From assembly GCF_030406085.1 (NCBI RefSeq), contig NZ_CP129002.1, positions 186,001 through 250,000 of the forward strand: a stretch of 64,000 nt of DNA. Reading direction: 5' to 3'. The notes under the pieces are model-generated. The model did not search any database, had not been told where the DNA came from, and saw only the letters and a program-made list of their open reading frames with translations. The translations under genes were made by a program, and so were the position numbers. Below are positions 59,307-64,000 of the stretch, piece by piece. The DNA comes from Bartonella sp. TP. GTDB taxonomy: Bacteria > Pseudomonadota > Alphaproteobacteria > Rhizobiales > Rhizobiaceae. Positions within the stretch are counted from its first letter, which is position 1, and each line of letters opens with the position of its first letter.

Positions 59307-59884
59307 TGTTTAGCTCGCAATTTGTTAGGCAGTAAATTTTCTATTTGCTCAATAGAGACATCTTCATTGATAAGCCGCTTTAGCATAAGCGGCACCAGAT
59401 CCTTTGCCATAGCATCTACAGAAGATAAAGCTTTTTGTTTAACCTGATTAAGCTGCTCGGTGGATTCAGCTATTTTTTGAGCTATTATCGAATCATTTTC
59501 TTTAGTTTCTTGCTCTATCTTTATTTTGGTAGTTTTAGTTGCCTCGTTCAAAACTTCCCGAAACTTAGCCCTGGCATCCTGTAACTCTTTCTCATATTCT
59601 TTTTTTATCCCTTCAGCTTCACTCTTCAAGCGCACAGCATTATCTAGGTCAGAAGCTATACGGTCATGTCTAGTTTCTAATACCCGCCCCATATTAGGTA
59701 CAATTACACGAGAGATAAATAAATAAAACAAGCCAAAAGAAATAGCCAACCAAAATATTTGTGAGAAAAAATATGTATGGTCAAAAGGCGGAAAACCATG
59801 CCTAGCATGAGTTGTGCCATTAGCCACACTAGTTAACGTAGTTTCTGTAGCTTTAGTAGCTGCATAAGCGATAGATACAAGCAT
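59303..59884 (-). CDS. atpG: ATP synthase Fo subunit b'
   Basis: The b' subunit is the second peripheral-stalk chain. The 193-residue protein has an N-terminal polar/Ala-rich stretch (1-32, which may be a cleaved leader or cytoplasmic lead), FPPFDHTYFFSQIFWLAISFGLFYLFISRVIVP as its membrane segment (33-65), and a coiled coil to the end. An AAAGGG ribosome site lies 12 bases upstream of the ATG. It follows the long hairpin in the atpE-b' gap. Confidence 0.93.
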   Translation of the reverse strand: MLVSIAYAATKATETTLTSVANGTTHARHGFPPFDHTYFFSQIFWLAISFGLFYLFISRVIVPNMGRVLETRHDRIASDLDNAVRLKSEAEGIKKEYEKELQDARAKFREVLNEATKTTKIKIEQETKENDSIIAQKIAESTEQLNQVKQKALSSVDAMAKDLVPLMLKRLINEDVSIEQIENLLPNKLRAKQ

Positions 59885-59912
59885 GCACCACCCTTTAAAG
59901 TTATATTATAGT

Positions 59913-59953
59913 AATATGAGCCAACTTAAATATAAATTAAGGCAGCTCATATT
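59913..59953 (-). other. Hairpin between atpE and atpF' (RNA stability/processing candidate)
   Basis: A 9-bp perfect stem (59913-59921 with 59945-59953) with an inner 5-bp stem (CTTAA/TTAAG) and small internal loop lies 14 bases past the atpE stop. It is not followed by a U-run, so it is no normal terminator. It sits between the c-subunit cistron and b'. Confidence 0.65.
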
Positions 59954-59966
59954 TCAAATGCAATTG

Positions 59967-60197
59967 CTAAACAGCAAATAATAATAACAAAGCTATTAGC
60001 AAAGAAAAGATTCCCAAAGCTTCGGTAACAGCAAAGCCAAATACAAGACGGCCAAATTGACTATCTGCCGCAGAAGGATTACGTAGAGCTCCCTTTAAAT
60101 AGCTGCCAAAAATGTTACCTAAACCAAGAGCTGTTCCAGCCATACCAAAGCAAGCTAAACCAGCGCCGATATATTTTGCTGCAAGTGCTAATTCCAT
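59967..60197 (-). CDS. atpE: ATP synthase Fo subunit c
   Basis: Subunit c forms the proton-driven rotor ring. The 76-residue protein has two membrane helices (about 9-31 and 51-74), the polar loop RNPSAADS, and the proton-binding E59 in AVTEALGIF. It reads almost like the Rhizobium c subunit from memory. It has the strongest ribosome site of the operon (AAGGAG, 6 bases from ATG) and lies between two stable hairpins, which fits the need for about ten or more copies per complex. Confidence 0.97.
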   Translation of the reverse strand: MELALAAKYIGAGLACFGMAGTALGLGNIFGSYLKGALRNPSAADSQFGRLVFGFAVTEALGIFSLLIALLLLFAV

Positions 60198-60236
60198 ATT
60201 ATTCTCCTTTATTTCGAATAGCGTATTAACTAATTT

Positions 60237-60266
60237 ATAGTAAATGGCGAATTTGCCATTTACTAT
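60237..60266 (-). other. Perfect 12-bp hairpin at the atpB stop, before atpE
   Basis: ATAGTAAATGGC at 60237-60248 pairs with GCCATTTACTAT at 60255-60266 around a 6-base loop. On the minus-strand RNA the stem starts with the last base of the atpB stop codon. No U-run follows. It stands about 40 bases ahead of the atpE ATG and could protect the 5' end of an atpE-containing RNA or set a cleavage point. Confidence 0.75.
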
Positions 60267-61024
60267 TAGTGACTAGGATGTATTGCATCATTCAAATACA
60301 TACATGTCAAAACCATAAAAACATATGCTTGTAAAAAAGCCACCAGTACCTCTAGTCCTGTTAAAGCAACCGTCATCGCCAAAGGCGCCAGCGCCCCACC
60401 CACACCAGCAGCGCCAAGCCCCACCAAAGTTGCAGCAAACCCAGCAAAAACTTTTAAGGTAATATGCCCAGCAAGCATATTGGCAAATAAACGAACAGAC
60501 AAACTTATAGGTCTAGAAACAAATGAAATAACCTCTATCAACGTGACCAATGGCATGATAATAACTGGCACGCCTTTAGGTACAAAAAGATGTAAAAATT
60601 TATATCCATGTTTCCAAAAACCATAAATCATAACTACAAGAATAACCAACAGAGCCAAAACAAAAGTAATAATTATCTGCGAAGTAATCGTATAAAAATA
60701 GGGAAACATGCCAACAAAATTAGCTACTAAGATAAACATAAACAAAGAAAAAACAAAGGGAAAAAACTGCATGCCTTGCATATTGGTCGCATCACGCAAA
60801 GTTGCGGCTACAAATTCATAGCTAAGCTCTGCAACTGATTGAGCTCTAGTTGGTATTAAACGGCGAGAGGAAGATGCCAACCACAAAAACAACCCTGCAA
60901 TTGCAACTGTAACAAACATGAATAAGGATACATTAGTAAAGGATAAATCTATTTTGCCCGCATGTATATCTACTAAGCGGTGTATCTCAAACTGATGTAT
61001 TGGATTTAAAGCGTGCGATGTCAC
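60266..61024 (-). CDS. atpB: ATP synthase Fo subunit a
   Basis: Subunit a provides the proton half-channels against the c ring. The 252-residue protein has five or six membrane segments and the essential Arg in [14 protein letters not shown]. The frame starts with GTG at 61024 with AGAGG 5 bases before; the ATG next to it is followed at once by TGA in another frame. It follows atpI by 107 bases. Confidence 0.95.
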   Translation of the reverse strand: MTSHALNPIHQFEIHRLVDIHAGKIDLSFTNVSLFMFVTVAIAGLFLWLASSSRRLIPTRAQSVAELSYEFVAATLRDATNMQGMQFFPFVFSLFMFILVANFVGMFPYFYTITSQIIITFVLALLVILVVMIYGFWKHGYKFLHLFVPKGVPVIIMPLVTLIEVISFVSRPISLSVRLFANMLAGHITLKVFAGFAATLVGLGAAGVGGALAPLAMTVALTGLEVLVAFLQAYVFMVLTCMYLNDAIHPSH

Positions 61025-61131
61025 ATCTACCTCTTTGAAACAATAAGCATATAATCTTTTTGATCATCTTTAGCAGGTGTTAAACAATATTTCAATAAGC
61101 TAAATGAGATTAACAAAAAATTAATGGGTTA

Positions 61132-61497
61132 TTATTTATTTTTTTTAGCATCATTTGTATAGCGCAGCAAATTTAATACACCAGCACAAAACCCTAAGAG
61201 CACAAAAACTATTAATCCCCACGGGTTGGTACCTAGCAATTTGTCACTAGCATAACCTAATGCTATACCCACAATTATAGCAGAAAAAAACTCACTGGAT
61301 ATTCTGATATATTCACTGACTTTCCCCATAGAATTTTCTTTTTTCTCTAATTCCTTCTCTAACGGGGTTTTAGCTAAAGTTCTGAAATATTCTTTACCAG
61401 GAGCCTCCCGCCCCAAGCGAGTTTGCTCATCACTCAGGTCGTGTTCAAATTTCTTACGGCGTAATTCTAAATCACTGTCATCGGAATTCATTTTCAT
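61132..61497 (-). CDS. atpI: ATP synthase assembly protein AtpI
   Basis: AtpI helps assemble the c ring. The 121-residue protein (from ATG 61497) has a charged N-terminal half and two membrane segments (about 63-85 and 90-112) with GIALGYASDKLLGTNPWG and GVLNLLRY, typical of alphaproteobacterial AtpI. The frame can be extended to 61551, but those 18 codons overlap the upstream 72-residue ORF and do not fit the family. No strong ribosome site is seen; coupling to the upstream ORF (12 bases apart) is possible. Confidence 0.88.
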   Translation of the reverse strand: MKMNSDDSDLELRRKKFEHDLSDEQTRLGREAPGKEYFRTLAKTPLEKELEKKENSMGKVSEYIRISSEFFSAIIVGIALGYASDKLLGTNPWGLIVFVLLGFCAGVLNLLRYTNDAKKNK

Positions 61498-61508
61498 AGT
61501 AATATAAA

Positions 61509-61727
61509 TTATAAGTATATAGGAAAAATAGTAAATATTAGCGCAAGCCATAATACAGAAAAGTAATGAGGCTTGACGCTACTAAGAAAAACTGCCTCTG
61601 CATAATAAAAACGTCCTTGCGGACTCATATATACACGACTACTTATAGCCACTGTTTTTTTTGTATTAACCGGATCGTTTTTTGCTTTCACAATACCCGG
61701 CATAGCCACTGCTTTAAGATTATGCAT
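61509..61727 (-). CDS. Small hypothetical protein with C-terminal membrane segment
   Basis: This 72-residue frame is preceded by AGGATTAAGG, with GGA 7 bases from ATG 61727. It fills the gap between der and atpI. The first 50 residues are polar; the last 18 (from YFSV to IYL) look like a membrane segment. The stop is 12 bases before the atpI ATG, so it would head the Fo operon. I do not recognise the family. The codon choice looks like that of its neighbours. It may be a real small gene or chance; the opposite-strand ORF 61566-61751 is less likely. Confidence 0.5.
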   Translation of the reverse strand: MHNLKAVAMPGIVKAKNDPVNTKKTVAISSRVYMSPQGRFYYAEAVFLSSVKPHYFSVLWLALIFTIFPIYL

Positions 61728-61798
61728 GCCTTAATCCTATCTATAAACTAAATCTGTAGTTATAGTTAATAAGCTATGAACTTTAATTTATAGTTAAA

Positions 61799-63145
61799 TT
61801 ATTTATTTATATATGGATTAACACTGGATCGCACAGCAATACGAATTGGCACGCCCCAAAGAGCAAATTGCTCACGTAGAGAATTTGTTATATAACGAAG
61901 ATAAGAATCTGGCAAACCATCTTCTCTTGAGCAATATAAAACAAAACTCGGAGGGCGGGCCTTAACTTGCGTAATATATTTAATCTTGAGTCTACGTCCT
62001 TTAACCAATGGCGCCGCATGTCGTACTAAAACAGATTCTAGCCAACGATTAAGCGGCCCCGTAGCAATGCGTTTATTCCATATATTATAGACTTCTATCG
62101 CATTTTCTAACAATTTATCTATACCACGTGCCTGAAAAGCACAAACGGGCACAGCACGCAATCCTTTTACCTGCGGTAAGGAAGCCGCAAGTTTTTCGTA
62201 TAATTTATTTAAAATTTTTTGCGGCTCTTCGACTAAATCCCATTTATTAAAAGCAATTACGGGAACGCGACCCTCTTTAATAACTAAATCCACAATATGC
62301 AAATCTTGCTTTTCAAAAGCAGCCGTAGCATCAAACATTATTACAACCACATGTGCGAATCTTATTGATTTTAAGGTATCTGCTACCGACAATTTTTCTA
62401 ATTTTTCTTCAACCCGCGCACGACGACGCAATCCAGCGGTATCAAATATTTCTAATTGATGGCCACGCCAATCCCAGTTTATCGATATTGAATCACGAGT
62501 AACCCCAGCTTGCTCGCCAGTAAGCAACCTTTCTTCACCTAACAAAGAATTTATAAAAGTCGACTTACCAACATTTGGCCTGCCCACTATAGCTATACGC
62601 ACAGCATCACTCTGCTTCGGCTCAATCTTACTGTCCAATTCAAGCCCAAGCTGCGCAGCTTGTTCTACAACCATATCGCGTAAATTAGCAAACCCTAACC
62701 CGTGCTCTGCTGATATAGCACAGGGAGAGCCAAATCCTAACTGCCAAGCTTCGTGTACCCCTGTATCCGCCTGCTGTGATTCAGCTTTATTAGCTACTAA
62801 AATAATCGGCTTGCCAGATTTACGTAACAAAGAAGCAAAAGTTAAATCTAAAGGTATTATGCCCTGGCGGGCATCAAAAACGAACAAAATTATGTCAGCC
62901 TCATCTACCGCATATTTGGTTTGCATGCGCATTTTACCAGGCAAAGTTACAGCGTCGCCCTCTTCCAAGCCAGCGGTATCTATAACCTCAAATGACAAAT
63001 CATGTAACTTACCCTGATGTATACGCCTATCGCGCGTAACACCAGGTTGGTCATCTACAATAGCTAATTTCCTACCAATAAGCTTGTTAAAAAGCGTAGA
63101 TTTACCTACATTAGGACGCCCTACAATAGCTAATTTTAATCCCAT
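61799..63145 (-). CDS. der: Ribosome assembly GTPase Der (EngA)
   Basis: Der matures the large ribosomal subunit. The 448-residue product has two G domains with P-loops GRPNVGKST (8-16 and about 188-196), the switch motifs DTAG, two NKxE/NKWD specificity motifs (VANKAES, AFNKWD), and the C-terminal KH-like domain. The 3' end lies 71 bases from the start of the small ORF upstream of atpI. It follows the YfgM-like gene by 16 bases. Confidence 0.97.
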   Translation of the reverse strand: MGLKLAIVGRPNVGKSTLFNKLIGRKLAIVDDQPGVTRDRRIHQGKLHDLSFEVIDTAGLEEGDAVTLPGKMRMQTKYAVDEADIILFVFDARQGIIPLDLTFASLLRKSGKPIILVANKAESQQADTGVHEAWQLGFGSPCAISAEHGLGFANLRDMVVEQAAQLGLELDSKIEPKQSDAVRIAIVGRPNVGKSTFINSLLGEERLLTGEQAGVTRDSISINWDWRGHQLEIFDTAGLRRRARVEEKLEKLSVADTLKSIRFAHVVVIMFDATAAFEKQDLHIVDLVIKEGRVPVIAFNKWDLVEEPQKILNKLYEKLAASLPQVKGLRAVPVCAFQARGIDKLLENAIEVYNIWNKRIATGPLNRWLESVLVRHAAPLVKGRRLKIKYITQVKARPPSFVLYCSREDGLPDSYLRYITNSLREQFALWGVPIRIAVRSSVNPYINK

Positions 63146-63161
63146 TATTCTGCTTCAATTA

Positions 63162-63812
63162 TTATGTAGCTAAAACATCTAGCATAAGTCTGGCTCTTTG
63201 CGCCACACCGCTAGAAGTCTTGTCATGATCTAAGATCTTATGAAAATAAATTTCCGCTTGCTTGCTTTTATTCTGCTTAACATAAGCCAATCCTAGCGCC
63301 TCCCAAGCCAATAATTGAAATGAACTTTGGTCATTTAAAAAAGGCTCTACATTTTTAGTCACAGCATCCACATCACCTTCATCGGCAAATAAATAAGAAA
63401 GCTTAAGGCGGGCAATATTTTTTAACAAAATTGGAGCGGCCTGATCCTGCATCACAAAAAGCAATTGTTGCTTAGCCTGCACAACAGAACCATTTTTTTT
63501 AAGCAAATTGGCCTTTGATAGCCTGGCTAAATCAGGATAATTTCCTATCCTACTAGCCTCAATCTCTGTTAGCTTCCCTAAAGCCAGCGCAGATTGCCCC
63601 CTGTCTGCAATTTCCAAGGCCTCGCTAAATGAATCCCCGAGTTTTTCTATCCTTTGTTCTTTTACATAAACGTAAATACGCCAGGCGCCAACTAAGAATA
63701 ATAAACTAACCAAGGAAATTAAAATAGGCAATGCAAATTTACGGCCAAAATCACTCATGCGGTCAAGTTTCAGCTCTTCATTAACCTCATCTATAAAATT
63801 ATTATGCTCCAT
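63162..63812 (-). CDS. YfgM-like membrane-anchored TPR protein
   Basis: The 216-residue protein (from ATG 63812, GGA 7 bases upstream; a GTG at 63824 is weaker) has a short cytoplasmic start, one membrane segment (about 25-46) and a periplasmic helical TPR region. This is the layout of YfgM/ancillary SecYEG proteins. In proteobacteria yfgM, bamB and der often are in a row. BamB is missing here, and der is next. Confidence 0.85.
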   Translation of the reverse strand: MEHNNFIDEVNEELKLDRMSDFGRKFALPILISLVSLLFLVGAWRIYVYVKEQRIEKLGDSFSEALEIADRGQSALALGKLTEIEASRIGNYPDLARLSKANLLKKNGSVVQAKQQLLFVMQDQAAPILLKNIARLKLSYLFADEGDVDAVTKNVEPFLNDQSSFQLLAWEALGLAYVKQNKSKQAEIYFHKILDHDKTSSGVAQRARLMLDVLAT

Positions 63813-63900
63813 ACCATATTCCACAAATCAACTTTCTTAACTACCAAATTATAACAGCTTTTTGTTATTTCGCAAATCATTCTTTAGCTTAAGAAAAACA

Positions 63901-63929
63901 TTGCTCATATAGAATAATAAATATATAAT
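63901..63929 (+). promoter_or_regulatory. Candidate promoter for the right-edge gene
   Basis: TATAAT at 63924-63929 is a perfect -10; TTGCTC at 63901-63906 is 17 bases upstream. The ATG at 63938 is only 8 bases beyond the -10, so a transcript would have almost no leader. Confidence 0.35.
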
Positions 63930-63937
63930 GTCCCATT

Positions 63938-64000
63938 ATGAGCTATATCTCACGCGATAAACTAAAAACATTATTAATTATTACAATATGTATTTTGCTT
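63938..64000 (+). CDS. Start of a membrane or exported protein (cut by window edge)
   Basis: From ATG 63938 the frame is open to the window end (21 codons). It begins with a polar stretch including Arg, Lys and Asp and then a hydrophobic LLIITICILL run, typical of a signal peptide or membrane anchor. No ribosome site is seen, but a TATAAT -10 is directly upstream. The product cannot be identified. Confidence 0.4.
   Translation, partial: MSYISRDKLKTLLIITICILL

Noticed and set aside
61566-61751. Plus-strand open frame of 61 codons opposite the small ORF upstream of atpI
   Set aside because: It has no ribosome site, is rich in chance Cys and His, and points away from any operon; the minus-strand frame is better supported.

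Overview
The window is about 64 kb of dense, AT-rich chromosome (roughly a third G+C by eye, with ATA a very common Ile codon). It carries housekeeping genes on both strands and no gene-free stretch longer than 300 bases. Gene content and order point to an alphaproteobacterium of the Rhizobiales (Hyphomicrobiales). Markers are CcrM with a RAMA tail, split b and b' ATP synthase subunits, an AtpE that reads almost like Rhizobium AtpE, 5-aminolevulinate synthase, and lineage-typical DUF5330, DUF6101, DUF1214/DUF1254 and DUF1499 proteins. The low G+C, tight overlaps, shortened proteins and absence of some expected neighbours suggest a reduced, perhaps host-associated genome in the style of Bartonella or Liberibacter. 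The hemA and hemB genes argue against Bartonella itself. The assignment rests on recalled synteny, not on a search.

Region by region. 1-7.5 kb: a cut-off PAS histidine kinase faces a two-component pair, the DegP protease and a cytochrome c maturation operon (ccmI, ccmE, ccmF) that lacks ccmH at this place. 7.6-14.2 kb: a bifunctional penicillin-binding protein with DUF1214/DUF1254 partners, small envelope proteins, SufE and oligopeptidase B. 14.2-21 kb: Fe superoxide dismutase, tRNA-Gln, DUF1499, pyruvate phosphate dikinase, DsbA-like, DciA and CcrM. 21.2-28.4 kb: HAD hydrolase, threonine synthase, an M16 peptidase, a large membrane PAS/GGDEF/EAL protein with degenerate signature motifs, and a DsbD-alpha-like protein. 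28.4-39 kb, minus strand: rnhA, thrB, ispH, ctaB, an RNA methyltransferase, tlyA, dxs, xseB, ribB, aroC and fabI.

39.2-46 kb: hemB-hemA, a PCu(A)C copper chaperone, a DnaJ-family protein, pdxH, ubiA and purD. 46-56 kb, minus strand: YcxB-like and DUF6101 proteins, then a long operon from ispB through a TPR protein, glyQ, glyS, rnhB and tsaC to a FAD-linked oxidase. 56-59 kb, plus strand: a tRNA methyltransferase, sppA and ispE. 59-61.7 kb, minus strand: the Fo half of ATP synthase, with perfect hairpins on both sides of atpE and a possible new small membrane gene at its head. 61.8-63.8 kb: der and a YfgM-like protein.

Together the genes support aerobic respiration (cytochrome c, haem and quinone synthesis, copper delivery, Fo), MEP isoprenoid supply (dxs, ispE, ispH, ispB) that feeds ubiA and ctaB, threonine synthesis (thrB, thrC) and envelope upkeep. 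I see no phage, insertion sequence, CRISPR array or obvious accessory defence system. The best leads are modest: the zinc-type HemB, the atpE-flanking hairpins, the 72-residue ORF upstream of atpI, and the stripped-down Ccm operon.
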